Positions 15,199 through 23,083 of a DNA stretch of 64,000 nucleotides are shown in pieces. The position numbers were made by a program, and so were the translations under genes. Below the pieces are notes generated by a model, which saw only the letters and a program-made list of their open reading frames with translations, was not told the DNA's origin and made no database searches. The stretch's first letter is position 1; each line of letters opens with the position of its first letter. Location of the stretch: the NCBI RefSeq assembly GCF_013409595.1, contig NZ_JACCBD010000001.1:3038001-3102000 (forward strand), read 5' to 3'. Source of the DNA: Leucobacter aridicollis (GTDB lineage: Bacteria > Actinomycetota > Actinomycetes > Actinomycetales > Microbacteriaceae).

Positions 15199-16368
15199 TC
15201 AGGCGGTGGGGTTGCGGGGCATCGCGAGCGCGACAACGTGTGCCGCCGTCTCGGAAATGCGGGCTTCGGTGTCGGCGACGAGCTCGGCGAGAGCTGCGGG
15301 TCCGGGGGCGATCGAGAACGCGGCGGTGATGCCCGCGGCCCGGCCCTCGGCTGCGGTGAGCGCAACAGAGCCGGCGATCACGACGAGCGGCACAGCGGTG
15401 GGCCGGGTGCGCGCGACAAGGTCGACGACCTTGCCGTTTGTCGATTGGCTATCGAGCTGCCCTTCGCCGGTGAGCACGAGCGTGGCGCGAGCAAGGAGGT
15501 CTGGAAGCCCGATTGCTTCGGACACGAGATCCGCGCCGGCGACGGTCTCTGCGCCGAGCAGCGCGACCGCGGTGAGGGCGATGCCGCCCGCGGCGCCAAA
15601 GCCTGGCCGCTCGGTGTAGGCGCTCGCGGGCAGGCCGTTACGCTCCGCGAGCACTGTCGCGAGCCGTGCGAGCCCGGCGTCGATCACCGCAATATCACTC
15701 GCCCGTGCGCCCTTTTGCGGGCCGAACACAGCGGCGGCGCCCTCGGGTCCGCAGAGCGGGAATCCGACGTCGACGGCGATCTTCCACGTCGCCGCGCTGG
15801 CCCTCGGATCGAGCCCCGACGTGTCGATCGTCGTGATCGAACCGAGCCCGGCCGCACCCGGCTGCACGTCAACACCAGCGGCGTCAAGGAACCTGACGCC
15901 GAGCGCCCGCAGGATGCCGGTGCCTCCCTCGCTCGTCGCCGAGCCGCCGACGGAGAGCAGGATCTCGGTCGCCCCGTAATCGAGCGCGTCGAGCACGAGC
16001 TGTCCGACGCCGAACGTGTCGGCGTCGAGCGGTCGCAGCGGCTCGTCGCTCACCCAGGGCAGCCCGTTGGCCTCAGCTGCCTCAATGATCGCGGTCGCCC
16101 CGTCTGTGCTCACGCCGTATCTGGCAGTGCGCGGTCGGCCGAGCGCGTCGAGCACGCGAGCATCACGAGCCCCGACACCCCAGGCGGTGAGCAGGGCGTC
16201 GAGCGTCCCCTCCCCGCCATCGGCGAGCGGAATCTCGACATACTCCGCTGCATCGCCCCAGACGTCGCGAGCCCCGGCAATCATCGCGCGCGCGGCCGCG
16301 TCGGCAGGGCAGCTCCCCTTGAACGAGTCAGGGGCTGCAACAATCACGGGGCGTTCTTTGCCGGGCAT
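15199..16368 (-). CDS. glxK: Glycerate kinase (GarK/GlxK family)
   Basis: 389 residues from ATG 16368. Phosphorylates glycerate with ATP, giving 2-phosphoglycerate in this family. Hallmarks: V-I-V-A-A-P-D-S-F-K-G-S (residues ~7-18), I-P-L-A-D-G-G-E-G-T and L-L-S-V-G-G-S-A-T-S-E-G-G-T-G, then G-A-A-G-G-I-A-L and T-G-E-G-Q-L-D-S-Q-S. Start chosen because TATGCT sits 7 nt before it; an in-frame ATG at 16380 would overlap that promoter element. It feeds GntP-imported substrate into lower glycolysis; CdaR is the likely regulator. Confidence 0.88.
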   Translation of the reverse strand: MPGKERPVIVAAPDSFKGSCPADAAARAMIAGARDVWGDAAEYVEIPLADGGEGTLDALLTAWGVGARDARVLDALGRPRTARYGVSTDGATAIIEAAEANGLPWVSDEPLRPLDADTFGVGQLVLDALDYGATEILLSVGGSATSEGGTGILRALGVRFLDAAGVDVQPGAAGLGSITTIDTSGLDPRASAATWKIAVDVGFPLCGPEGAAAVFGPQKGARASDIAVIDAGLARLATVLAERNGLPASAYTERPGFGAAGGIALTAVALLGAETVAGADLVSEAIGLPDLLARATLVLTGEGQLDSQSTNGKVVDLVARTRPTAVPLVVIAGSVALTAAEGRAAGITAAFSIAPGPAALAELVADTEARISETAAHVVALAMPRNPTA

Positions 16369-16375
16369 GCGTTTC

Positions 16376-16381
16376 AGCATA
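16376..16381 (-). promoter_or_regulatory. -10 element of glycerate kinase/GntP operon
   Basis: TATGCT on the minus strand, 7 nt before ATG 16368, suggesting a leaderless mRNA. Confidence 0.55.
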
Positions 16382-16404
16382 GGAGCGGCGACGACTCCCG
16401 AACA

Positions 16405-16419
16405 GGTGCGAAGCGCACC
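16405..16419. promoter_or_regulatory. Dyad upstream of glycerate kinase promoter
   Basis: GGTGCG-AAG-CGCACC inverted repeat centred about 44 bp before the predicted transcription start, a suitable place for an activator such as CdaR. It could also be a weak terminator for the CdaR gene. Confidence 0.4.
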
Positions 16420-16482
16420 GTAACTCACACACCGTGGCGCAACAGGCAGTGCATTCTGCACCGCGCGCGTCGATGGAGTAGG

Positions 16483-17628
16483 TCAGCGCGCGCTGGCGCC
16501 CGTCTCCCCCACAGCCCGCTGGGCTGCAATCGCCAGTGCGAGCACCGCCGCCTGCTCCGGAACGCGCAGGTCAAACCCCGTCCGCTCGGCGATCGCCTGC
16601 AGGTGGCGGCGGACGGTGTTTCGATGCGTGAAGCCTGACCGCGAGAGCTCGGCAGCGTTCCCCACCGCGAGGTACGCGCCGAGTGTCTCGCGCTCGGCGG
16701 CGCTCAGCCCCCGCAGCACAGCCATGAGGCTCTCGGCGACCGGCGCGGGCAGGTGCGCCGCCGCAAGGTGCAAGAGATGGGAGCTCGCCGCCCGCACGCC
16801 GGGCGCGTTCCACAGCTTGCGCTGCGCCGACAGCGCAGCGAGTTGACTCGCCTCGAGCGCGAGCTGCGCATCGCTGCGACACACACTCCCGAAGACGAGC
16901 GCCGTATCCGGCAGGAGCTCACTGATTCGGCCGGCGAGCGCGGCGCCAGGGTCCGTCCGCCCGTCGGCAGCGCGCTCGGCGTCGCTCGCAAGCACCCACA
17001 GCACGCCCCGCAACGCACCGACGACAACGTGGGGGCCGAGGGCAGACCGCAGCCTTGCGACCCGCGCGGAGTCGAACGCCGCCACGCCGGCAGCCGTCGC
17101 CGCGGGCACCATCCCAGCGACGAGCGCCCACGGGCCCACCAGGGCGGGGCTGCGCTGGCGGAGCGCGCCGATCGCGTCGAGCGGACGCGAGCCGTGCACC
17201 AATCGCGCCAGCACGTCGCGGTCCGCCGCGTCCCTCCGGGACTCGCCCGCAAGCTCAGCCTCGCGCTCGAACAGCAGTGCAATGGTGAGCACGAGCACGG
17301 GGGCGAGCGACTGGACCTTGGCCGGGGTCCCGGTGACGCCGACGACCCCAATCACCGTGCCGCGGTATTCGAGGGGAAGGTTCACACCAGGCCGTTCCCC
17401 GGAGCGCACCGTGTCCGCGAACACGCTCACAGCCTCGTTCGTGGCGGCGGCCTCGCGTGCGCCAGGGTGCAGGGTGCCCACGCGCGCGACGTCGCTCGAC
17501 GCGATAATGAAGCCGTGCGCGTCCATCAGGTTCAGGTTCTCTTGAATCGCCGGAGCGAGCTCGTCGACAATGCGCTGTGCGAGCGCCGAGCTCAGGTGAA
17601 TCTGCTGCGGCCGCGACTCCGCGGTCAC
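16483..17628 (-). CDS. CdaR-family (sugar diacid recognition) transcriptional regulator
   Basis: 381 residues, GTG start with GAGGT upstream. N-terminal diacid-recognition domain (~8-140: L-S-S-A-L-A-Q-R-I-V-D-E-L, N-L-M-D-A-H-G-F-I-I-A-S-S-D, R-V-G-T-L-H-P-G-A-R-E-A) and C-terminal PucR-type helix-turn-helix (~320-375: L-S-R-S-G-F-T-H-R-N-T-V-R-R-H-L). E. coli CdaR activates garK and gud genes in response to glucarate, galactarate or glycerate; here it lies directly upstream of glycerate kinase and GntP. It starts 3 nt after the stop of the Dabb gene, so these two are coupled. Confidence 0.9.
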   Translation of the reverse strand: MTAESRPQQIHLSSALAQRIVDELAPAIQENLNLMDAHGFIIASSDVARVGTLHPGAREAAATNEAVSVFADTVRSGERPGVNLPLEYRGTVIGVVGVTGTPAKVQSLAPVLVLTIALLFEREAELAGESRRDAADRDVLARLVHGSRPLDAIGALRQRSPALVGPWALVAGMVPAATAAGVAAFDSARVARLRSALGPHVVVGALRGVLWVLASDAERAADGRTDPGAALAGRISELLPDTALVFGSVCRSDAQLALEASQLAALSAQRKLWNAPGVRAASSHLLHLAAAHLPAPVAESLMAVLRGLSAAERETLGAYLAVGNAAELSRSGFTHRNTVRRHLQAIAERTGFDLRVPEQAAVLALAIAAQRAVGETGASAR

Positions 17629-17631
17629 GGG

Positions 17632-17934
17632 CTAGACCTCGAAGTCGACCCCGGCACGACCCGCGGCGCGCTCCTTGACGAGCGCGACGACGGCGAGGTG
17701 GTCGGGGTGGGTTGCATAGACGTCGAGCGCAGCCTGGTCCTCGTGGTCACTGACGAGCACGAGATCCCAGTTCGCATCGACGTTGTACGCGTTGAGGTGC
17801 ACCTCGAGCGACAGGATGCCTGGCACGGTCTGCGGGAGCGGGCGGAGCGCCTCCGCGATCTCCGTTGCCTGGCGCGCCCGGTCCTCCGGGGTCTCGCCAT
17901 TCATCTTCCAGCTCACAATGTGGCGTACAGTCAC
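17632..17934 (-). CDS. Dabb-family (stress-responsive alpha/beta barrel) protein
   Basis: 100 residues, GTG with AAGGAGA four nt upstream. Pattern of the Dabb fold: V-R-H-I-V-S-W-K-M at the N-terminus, H-L-N-A-Y-N-V-D-A-N-W-D-L-V-L-V-S-D-H and Y-A-T-H-P-D-H. Dimeric ferredoxin-like barrels of this type include small enzymes and stress proteins; the function is unknown. Immediately upstream of cdaR with a 3-nt gap, so co-expressed with the glycerate regulator. Confidence 0.85.
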   Translation of the reverse strand: MTVRHIVSWKMNGETPEDRARQATEIAEALRPLPQTVPGILSLEVHLNAYNVDANWDLVLVSDHEDQAALDVYATHPDHLAVVALVKERAAGRAGVDFEV

Positions 17935-18021
17935 GAGGTCTCCTTCAATCAGTGCGGTGTGCCGCGCGACCCGAGTGGTCGCGCGCGACGTGTGGTGGCA
18001 GGCGGCGGCCCGCCGGGCCAG

Positions 18022-18312
18022 TCAGCGACGCCAGAACGGCTTCTTGCTCCCGGCGGCCCGCCGAACCGCAGTCTCGAATTTCTCCGCGTCAACGTGCCAG
18101 ATCGCATGGCGCTTGTCACCGATGCGCACCACGGGGATGTCCTCCGAGTGCAGGCGCGCCAGCTCGGCGTCCTCGAGAATATTCAGCTCTGCGAGCTCGG
18201 TCGCTACGCCGTCAGCAGCGAGTTCCGAGCGCACCCGTTCGACGACGTCCCGAGCGTCGTCGCAGAGGTGACAGCCGGGCTTCCCAATGAGAGTGATGCG
18301 AACTGGTTCCAC
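18022..18312 (-). CDS. Glutaredoxin-family thiol-disulfide protein
   Basis: 96 residues, GTG start. Thioredoxin fold with redox motif C-H-L-C (Cys14, Cys17) in I-G-K-P-G-C-H-L-C-D-D-A, and cis-Pro loop S-E-D-I-P-V-V-R-I (residues ~56-64). Typical of the short glutaredoxin-like proteins of actinomycetes that may work with mycothiol (inference). No ribosome site; TAGACT lies 6 nt before the start. Divergent from the lipoprotein gene. Confidence 0.88.
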   Translation of the reverse strand: MEPVRITLIGKPGCHLCDDARDVVERVRSELAADGVATELAELNILEDAELARLHSEDIPVVRIGDKRHAIWHVDAEKFETAVRRAAGSKKPFWRR

Positions 18313-18318
18313 GCTGCA

Positions 18319-18324
18319 AGTCTA
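18319..18324 (-). promoter_or_regulatory. -10 element for leaderless glutaredoxin gene
   Basis: TAGACT on the minus strand, 6 nt before GTG 18312. Confidence 0.55.
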
Positions 18325-18392
18325 GGCCGAACGGCCGGCCACCGGCTTCGCACTTCGCTCCAGGGGGCTCGTGTCGGGCGGACGACGTTCGC

Positions 18393-18398
18393 TAGCCT
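18393..18398 (+). promoter_or_regulatory. -10 element for lipoprotein gene
   Basis: TAGCCT, 7 nt before ATG 18406, with no ribosome-binding site. Confidence 0.5.
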
Positions 18399-18405
18399 GG
18401 GTGAC

Positions 18406-18999
18406 ATGCGCAGACCCGTCCCGCTCTCCGTGACCGCCGCCGCCCTCATGCTCCTCACTGGCTGCGGTGCTGCACCCGGTGCCGGCGGAACGCCGACCGC
18501 TGACGCCACCAGCCCCGCAGACCCGAGCCCCTCGGACAGCGCCCAGCCGCAGTTCAGCTTTGCACAGGTCTCGTCATGCGCCGAGGTGGAGGCCGCCGTT
18601 CAGCCGTACATCGAGGGACTCGTCCCCAACGAGGCGAGCGTCGTCGACGAGTGGGGCGTCAGCTGTTCCTGGGAGCCCGCGGACGGCGAGCTCGACCCCG
18701 CAAACATCAGGGCAGTGTCGGTGCAACTCGCACCAGTGGAGCCTGACGCGGAGGCTCCCGACCCGAGTCTTGTTGCACAGTCCGATGGCGGTACCGTCAT
18801 CGACAGCGACTGGGTGAGCGCACACGGGGGCGTCGCGTTCTCGCTCACGCTCGGCACCGCGGTCGCAGGGGCCACCGCCACGACCGTGTGGGTGCCAGGA
18901 GTCGAGGCGACTGTCGGGGGCGGCACGTGGGACGGGTATCCGGCGCTGGACGGCCCCGCGGCGGTCGACCTTGTGCGAGGCCTGATCTCCGCAAGCTAA
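18406..18999 (+). CDS. Putative lipoprotein of unknown function
   Basis: 197 residues. Signal peptide with lipobox L-L-T-G-C (Cys20), then a Thr/Ala/Pro/Ser linker (residues ~24-50), then a ~145-residue domain with two cysteines (S-S-C-A-E-V, V-S-C-S-W-E-P) that probably form a disulfide. The S-C-S-W-E pattern resembles actinobacterial DUF3558-type lipoproteins, but the match is not firm. It should sit on the outer face of the membrane. Single-gene unit: divergent from glutaredoxin and closed by a 23-bp hairpin. Confidence 0.75.
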   Translation: MRRPVPLSVTAAALMLLTGCGAAPGAGGTPTADATSPADPSPSDSAQPQFSFAQVSSCAEVEAAVQPYIEGLVPNEASVVDEWGVSCSWEPADGELDPANIRAVSVQLAPVEPDAEAPDPSLVAQSDGGTVIDSDWVSAHGGVAFSLTLGTAVAGATATTVWVPGVEATVGGGTWDGYPALDGPAAVDLVRGLISAS

Positions 19000-19013
19000 G
19001 CAGGCCCCCACAA

Positions 19014-19062
19014 ACACCACAGCGGCCGGCAACGATGTGATCGTTGCCGGCCGCTGTGGTGT
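19014..19062. terminator. 23-bp perfect hairpin between lipoprotein and bS22 genes
   Basis: Left arm 19014-19036 and right arm 19040-19062 are perfect complements with a 3-nt loop. It lies between convergent genes and probably ends both transcripts. Confidence 0.88.
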
Positions 19063-19067
19063 AACAA

Positions 19068-19166
19068 TTACTTCTTGTTGCGACGCTGGTGGCGAGTCTT
19101 CCGAAGCAGTTTGCGGTGCTTCTTCTTGGACATACGCTTGCGGCGCTTCTTGATTACTGAACCCAT
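19068..19166 (-). CDS. 30S ribosomal protein bS22 (AURKAIKK family)
   Basis: 32 residues: starts [17 protein letters not shown] and is almost all Lys/Arg. This is the very small actinobacterial ribosomal protein, once thought unique to animal mitochondrial aurora-kinase interactors and later seen in mycobacterial 30S structures. GAGGT lies 6 nt before the ATG. Its size makes it easy to miss. Monocistronic, with a strong hairpin 5 nt after the stop. Codons are mostly AAG and CGC, as in highly expressed genes. Confidence 0.95.
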   Translation of the reverse strand: MGSVIKKRRKRMSKKKHRKLLRKTRHQRRNKK

Positions 19167-19266
19167 CAGTTACCTCACGTCTCTCGGGCCGTACGGGGCC
19201 TAACCGTAACGTGGCCCACAAGTTCAACAGTCTACAACGCCTGGCCCGCTCGCGCGAACTGACAGA

Positions 19267-19731
19267 TTACTCTCGCAGCTTAAAGCGCGCCACAAGTTCC
19301 TTCACGCGGTGCTCGGCAACGGCGGCAGCGCGCCCGATACGCTCCGCAGCGCTCGCCGCTTCTTCGGGCAGCACGGGCTCCCCGTCCTGCAGCCCAGCGG
19401 GGCCAGTGAGCGACGAGCCATTGCCATCGAGGTACTCGACAGTCACCTCAGTCTCGAAGCCAGCGGACAGGAACGGGATCACGAAATCCTCGACCATCTC
19501 GAGCGGCTCGGCGTTCAGCGAGTAGAACCGGTGCTGGCCTTCCTCGCGAACAGTGACGAGCTCGGCGTCGCGGAGCACCTTCAAGTGCTTCGAAACTGTA
19601 GGCTGGCTGATCTCAAGCTGGTTGACGATTTCGGAGACGCTCATCTCGGCATCATCGACGTGACGGTCGAGCAGCACCTGCAAGATGTCACGTCTGGTCG
19701 CGTCCGCGATCACTCCGAAAATGTCTGGCAT
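19267..19731 (-). CDS. ArsR-family winged-helix transcriptional regulator
   Basis: 154 residues from ATG 19731. Winged helix at residues ~5-80: I-A-D-A-T-R-R-D-I-L-Q-V-L-L, L-E-I-S-Q-P-T-V-S-K-H-L-K-V-L and the wing L-V-T-V-R-E-E-G-Q-H-R-F-Y. The C-terminal ~70 residues are acidic, then Ala/Glu-rich and possibly coiled; there is no obvious cysteine metal site. Start supported by TACCCT 7 nt upstream. Divergent from trkH by 72 bp, so it may regulate potassium uptake, though this is only positional. Confidence 0.85.
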   Translation of the reverse strand: MPDIFGVIADATRRDILQVLLDRHVDDAEMSVSEIVNQLEISQPTVSKHLKVLRDAELVTVREEGQHRFYSLNAEPLEMVEDFVIPFLSAGFETEVTVEYLDGNGSSLTGPAGLQDGEPVLPEEAASAAERIGRAAAVAEHRVKELVARFKLRE

Positions 19732-19738
19732 AGACACC

Positions 19739-19744
19739 AGGGTA
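19739..19744 (-). promoter_or_regulatory. -10 element of the ArsR gene
   Basis: TACCCT on the minus strand, 7 nt before ATG 19731; a TTGTCA lies about 19 nt further upstream. Confidence 0.45.
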
Positions 19745-19803
19745 TCCCGACCAGTGTGTAGCATGACAACATTGACCCCCACCGTTCGCTGAAAGAAGGA
19801 GAA

Positions 19804-21240
19804 GTGAGCTCAAGCGCACTGACGAACAGGGCTCCCTTTCAGGGAAATAGGCCGTCGTGGTTCCATGCGCTCGTGCACACCACCCCCGCCCGGTTCGCGA
19901 TCCTCGTCTTCACGAGCCTCGTAGCTATCTGGACGGCGCTGCTCGCACTCCCGATCTCGAGCGCATCCGGCGAACTCACGCCGCTCGCCGATGCGCTATT
20001 TACCGCGGTCTCCGCGATCTGCGTCACCGGTCTCTCAACCATCGACATGGCGACGCACTGGTCGCTCTTCGGGGAGATCGTGATCCTGCTCGGCATCCAG
20101 ATCGGCGGCGTCGGCGTGCTGACGATCGCGAGCCTGCTCGGCCTGACCGTCACCCGAAGGCTCGGGCTCAGGCAGCGGCTGCTCGTCGCGAGCGACACGA
20201 ACCCGAACCGGACGGCGCGTGGCGCCTCCGAGAGCCAGGCCGTCGGCCTCGGCGACATCGGCGGCCTGCTGTCGGCTGTGGCGATCAGCCTCCTGGTCAT
20301 TGAGGCGGGTCTTACCCTGCTCATTACGCCGAGGCTCATGGCCGAGGGCATGGACTTCTGGCACGCACTGTGGAACGGGTTCTACCTCGCAGCGTCGGCC
20401 TTCACGAACACGGGGTTTGTGCCGCTCGCCGGCGGGCTCGAACCCTATCTCGGCGACTACTACCTGCTCACCGTGCTCGCCCTCGGCGTCTTCCTCGGCA
20501 GCATCGGCTTCCCGGTGATCTTCGCGCTCTACAGATACGTGATCAAGGGCTCCGAAAAGCGTCGCCACATCGGGCTGCACGCAAAGCTCACGCTCGCGAC
20601 GACGCTCGTCTTCGTCGTGCTCGGCTGGCTCCTCATCACCTCCCTCGAGTGGAACAACCCGGCAACGCTCGGAGCCGAGCCCGTCGGCCGCACCCTGTAC
20701 GACGCGTGGTACATGTCGATCATGACGCGCTCCGGCGGCCTCGGGATCATCGACCCCATGGAGATGAACGGCTCGACCAGGCTCGTCATCGACATGCTCA
20801 TGTTCGTTGGCGGCGGGTCTGCCTCCACGGCCGGCGGCATCAAGGTCACCACAATCGCCGTGCTCTTCCTCGCCGCCTATGCGGAGGCGCGCGGCTACCA
20901 AGACATGCAGGCGTTCGGCCGGAGGATCCCGACCGAGGTGCTCCGCGTCGCCGTCTCCGTCCTCATCTGGGGCGCGACAATCGTGCTCATCTCGACGACG
21001 GCCATCATGCACATCGCTGGTACAACACTCGATGAGACCCTGTTTGAGGTGATCTCAGCCTTCGGCACGTGCGGGCTGAGCACCGGCCTGTCGGAGGCGC
21101 TGCCCGACGCCGGTAAATACGTTCTCGCGGCGACGATGTGGGCGGGCCGTGTCGGCACCGTCACCCTCGCCGCCGCCGTCGCCGCGACAAGCAGGTCGCG
21201 GCTGTTCAGGTTCCCGGAGGAAAGGCCGATCGTTGGTTGA
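19804..21240 (+). CDS. Potassium uptake protein, TrkH/KtrB family (membrane subunit)
   Basis: 478 residues, GTG start close behind AAGGAG. Channel-like potassium transporter with four membrane-pore-membrane repeats; the filter-type segments are S-A-I-C-V-T-G-L-S-T, A-S-A-F-T-N-T-G-F-V, M-T-R-S-G-G-L-G and I-S-A-F-G-T-C-G-L-S. Works with the TrkA subunit encoded next, whose start lies inside the trkH 3' end. Divergent from the ArsR gene. Confidence 0.92.
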   Translation: MSSSALTNRAPFQGNRPSWFHALVHTTPARFAILVFTSLVAIWTALLALPISSASGELTPLADALFTAVSAICVTGLSTIDMATHWSLFGEIVILLGIQIGGVGVLTIASLLGLTVTRRLGLRQRLLVASDTNPNRTARGASESQAVGLGDIGGLLSAVAISLLVIEAGLTLLITPRLMAEGMDFWHALWNGFYLAASAFTNTGFVPLAGGLEPYLGDYYLLTVLALGVFLGSIGFPVIFALYRYVIKGSEKRRHIGLHAKLTLATTLVFVVLGWLLITSLEWNNPATLGAEPVGRTLYDAWYMSIMTRSGGLGIIDPMEMNGSTRLVIDMLMFVGGGSASTAGGIKVTTIAVLFLAAYAEARGYQDMQAFGRRIPTEVLRVAVSVLIWGATIVLISTTAIMHIAGTTLDETLFEVISAFGTCGLSTGLSEALPDAGKYVLAATMWAGRVGTVTLAAAVAATSRSRLFRFPEERPIVG

Positions 21241-21898
21241 TATTCGAAGTGATGCGCCCGTCATCGTGATCGGGCTTGGGCGCTTTGGCGCCTCGACTGC
21301 CGGTCAGCTCGACCGGCAGGACCGCGAGGTCCTCGTCGTCGACAGCAACGCCGAGCTCGTGCAGAAGTGGTCCGACCGAGTCACGCACGCGGTGCAGGCC
21401 GACGCCCGCTCCATGGAGGCCCTGCAGCAGATCGGCGCGGACGAGTTTCAGATCGCCGTGGTCGCGACGGGCGCGTCGATCGAGTCGAGCGTGCTCATCG
21501 CCGCGAACCTCGTTGACCTCGGGGTGCCCCAGATCTGGGCGAAGGCGATCTCGCACTCCCACGGCAAGATTCTCGAGCGGATCGGCGTGAACCATGTCAT
21601 CTACCCGGAGCGCGAGGCGGGCGAGCGCGTCGCGCACCTGCTCTCGGGCGCGATGCTCGACTTCATCCAGTTCGACGACAACTACGTCATCGCGAAGATG
21701 TACCCGCCCCGGTCGGTCCGCGGCCGCACGCTGCGGGAGAGCGGCGTGCGCACGCGCTATCGGGTGACTGTCGTCGGCGTGAAGACGCCCGGTGAACCGT
21801 TCACGCACGCGACGCAGGACACCATGATCTCGCGACACGATCTCATCATCGTGTCGGGAACGGCCGCCGACGTCGAGCGCTTCGCCACAATCGGCTAG
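21233..21898 (+). CDS. TrkA/KtrA-family potassium channel regulatory subunit
   Basis: 221 residues from TTG 21233, 8 nt inside trkH. N-terminal RCK domain: V-I-V-I-G-L-G-R-F-G (NAD/ATP-binding Rossmann, residues ~9-18), V-V-D-S-N at the end of beta-2. C-terminal RCK_C domain at ~135-220, which in related proteins binds c-di-AMP. Forms a cytoplasmic ring gating the TrkH subunit. GGAGG lies 12 nt upstream, a long spacing; coupling to trkH translation probably helps. Confidence 0.9.
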   Translation: MVDIRSDAPVIVIGLGRFGASTAGQLDRQDREVLVVDSNAELVQKWSDRVTHAVQADARSMEALQQIGADEFQIAVVATGASIESSVLIAANLVDLGVPQIWAKAISHSHGKILERIGVNHVIYPEREAGERVAHLLSGAMLDFIQFDDNYVIAKMYPPRSVRGRTLRESGVRTRYRVTVVGVKTPGEPFTHATQDTMISRHDLIIVSGTAADVERFATIG

Positions 21899-21926
21899 CC
21901 CGGCCGCCCGCCGCGGCCGCACGGAA

Positions 21927-21986
21927 TGGGATCTGCAGAAGATCTGCCACAGCCGACCAAATCGGCCTGATCTTGTGCGGATCCCA
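21927..21986. terminator. Large two-level palindrome between convergent trkA and proC
   Basis: Arms 21927-21944 and 21969-21986 pair at 16 of 18 positions (TGGGATC at the outer ends); the loop holds a second stem GCCGA/TCGGC at 21952-21966. Probably a bidirectional terminator. Part of the left arm recurs at 36633. Confidence 0.65.
21929..21947. repeat. GATCTGC-N4-GATCTGC element, copy 1
   Basis: Direct heptamers GATCTGC with an 11-bp period. The 19-mer differs at one base from the copy at 36633-36651. Confidence 0.6.
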
Positions 21987-22026
21987 TACGCAACTCCCTG
22001 GGAGCGGACGCCGCCCCGCGTGCGGG

Positions 22027-22878
22027 CTATTCGCCCCGCTGCAGTTCCTCCGAGCGGCGAACGTTTGCGGCGAGCGCCCGGTCGAACAGCTCCCCCCAGT
22101 TCGCGTCCTGCAGCACGAGCACGGCCTGCTCGGTCGTTCCCTTTGGGCTCGTCACGTTGCGGCGCAGCTGCGCAGGCTCCTCGCCGCTCTGGACGAGCAG
22201 CTCCGCGGAACCGGAGACTGTCCCGTTCACGAGCACACGCGCCTGCTCAGGCGTGAAGCCGCGCCGGAGTGCGGCGGCGGTCATCTCCTCGACGTACAGG
22301 AACAGGTAGGCGGGCCCGGACCCCGAGACCGCTGCGACGTCGTTGATCTGGTCCTCACGCACGACGATGACGTCTCCGACGGTTTCGAACAGCTGGCGCA
22401 CCGTCTCGACCGCCTCAGCCGATGCAGACGTGCCACCCGCGACGCCCGTCACGCCCCTCCCGAGGTGTGATGGGGTGTTCGGCATCGCCCGCACGACCTG
22501 CGCTCCGGGGAGCTCGGCCTCGATCTGCTCGCATGAGACGCCTGCCGCGACGCTCACCACGATCGTTCCGGGGGCGATCTCGGCGGCGATCTCCTTCGCG
22601 ACTCCCGCGATCATCCACGGCTTTACCGCGAGCATGACAAGCTCCGCGTCACGCACGGCGGTCTGGTTCGCGGCCGGGTCGGTCTCGGCCGCGTAGGCGA
22701 CAACGTCGGAGGCACCGTCGAACTCGGCTGCGCTCGCCGCGGAGTTCGTAGTGACGGTGATCGGAAGCGCGATCCTCACGTCTGGGCTGCGGAGGCCCGC
22801 GAGGATCGCGCCTCCCATCGAGCCGACTCCGATCATTGCGGTGCGGGGAAGCGTTGCGGTCTCTGGCTGCGTCGTCAT
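22027..22878 (-). CDS. proC: Pyrroline-5-carboxylate reductase
   Basis: 283 residues. Last step of proline synthesis: NAD(P)H-dependent reduction of pyrroline-5-carboxylate. N-terminal Rossmann motif A-M-I-G-V-G-S-M-G-G-A-I (residues ~14-25); C-terminal signature V-S-G-S-G-P-A-Y-L-F-L-Y-V-E-E-M and the T-S-P-K-G-T-T-E-Q-A-V-L loop. Length is usual. Start at ATG 22878, with CAGACT six nt upstream instead of a ribosome site. Convergent with trkA and divergent from the cation efflux gene. Confidence 0.95.
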   Translation of the reverse strand: MTTQPETATLPRTAMIGVGSMGGAILAGLRSPDVRIALPITVTTNSAASAAEFDGASDVVAYAAETDPAANQTAVRDAELVMLAVKPWMIAGVAKEIAAEIAPGTIVVSVAAGVSCEQIEAELPGAQVVRAMPNTPSHLGRGVTGVAGGTSASAEAVETVRQLFETVGDVIVVREDQINDVAAVSGSGPAYLFLYVEEMTAAALRRGFTPEQARVLVNGTVSGSAELLVQSGEEPAQLRRNVTSPKGTTEQAVLVLQDANWGELFDRALAANVRRSEELQRGE

Positions 22879-22884
22879 ACGTCC

Positions 22885-22890
22885 AGTCTG
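22885..22890 (-). promoter_or_regulatory. -10-like element of proC
   Basis: CAGACT on the minus strand, 6 nt before ATG 22878; it differs from TAGACT of other genes here only in the first base. Confidence 0.35.
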
Positions 22891-23045
22891 CCCGACAACG
22901 GGCTCCGGTTGTGCAGCGAGTCTCCAGGAACCACACGCATCTCGATCTCACTGGCCGCTGAAAGCCAGCGCACGAGCACCTGAACATCACGCTCAACGTT
23001 CCCGGGGCATGCCGCGCGACTCCTGGCAAAGCATGTGGCTCCGCA

Positions 23046-23051
23046 TACACT
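23046..23051 (+). promoter_or_regulatory. -10 element of the cation efflux gene
   Basis: TACACT, with TGGCAA 16 nt upstream as a possible -35. This gene has a normal leader of about 30 nt and an AGGAGG site, unlike the leaderless neighbours. Confidence 0.45.
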
Positions 23052-23083
23052 TGAGGCCGAGGGCATGAAACCCAGGAGGCACA

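Noticed and set aside
16753-18405. Long upstream extension of the lipoprotein frame
   Set aside because: The frame runs antisense through CdaR, Dabb and glutaredoxin genes; only the part from ATG 18406, which starts with a signal peptide and lipobox, is real.
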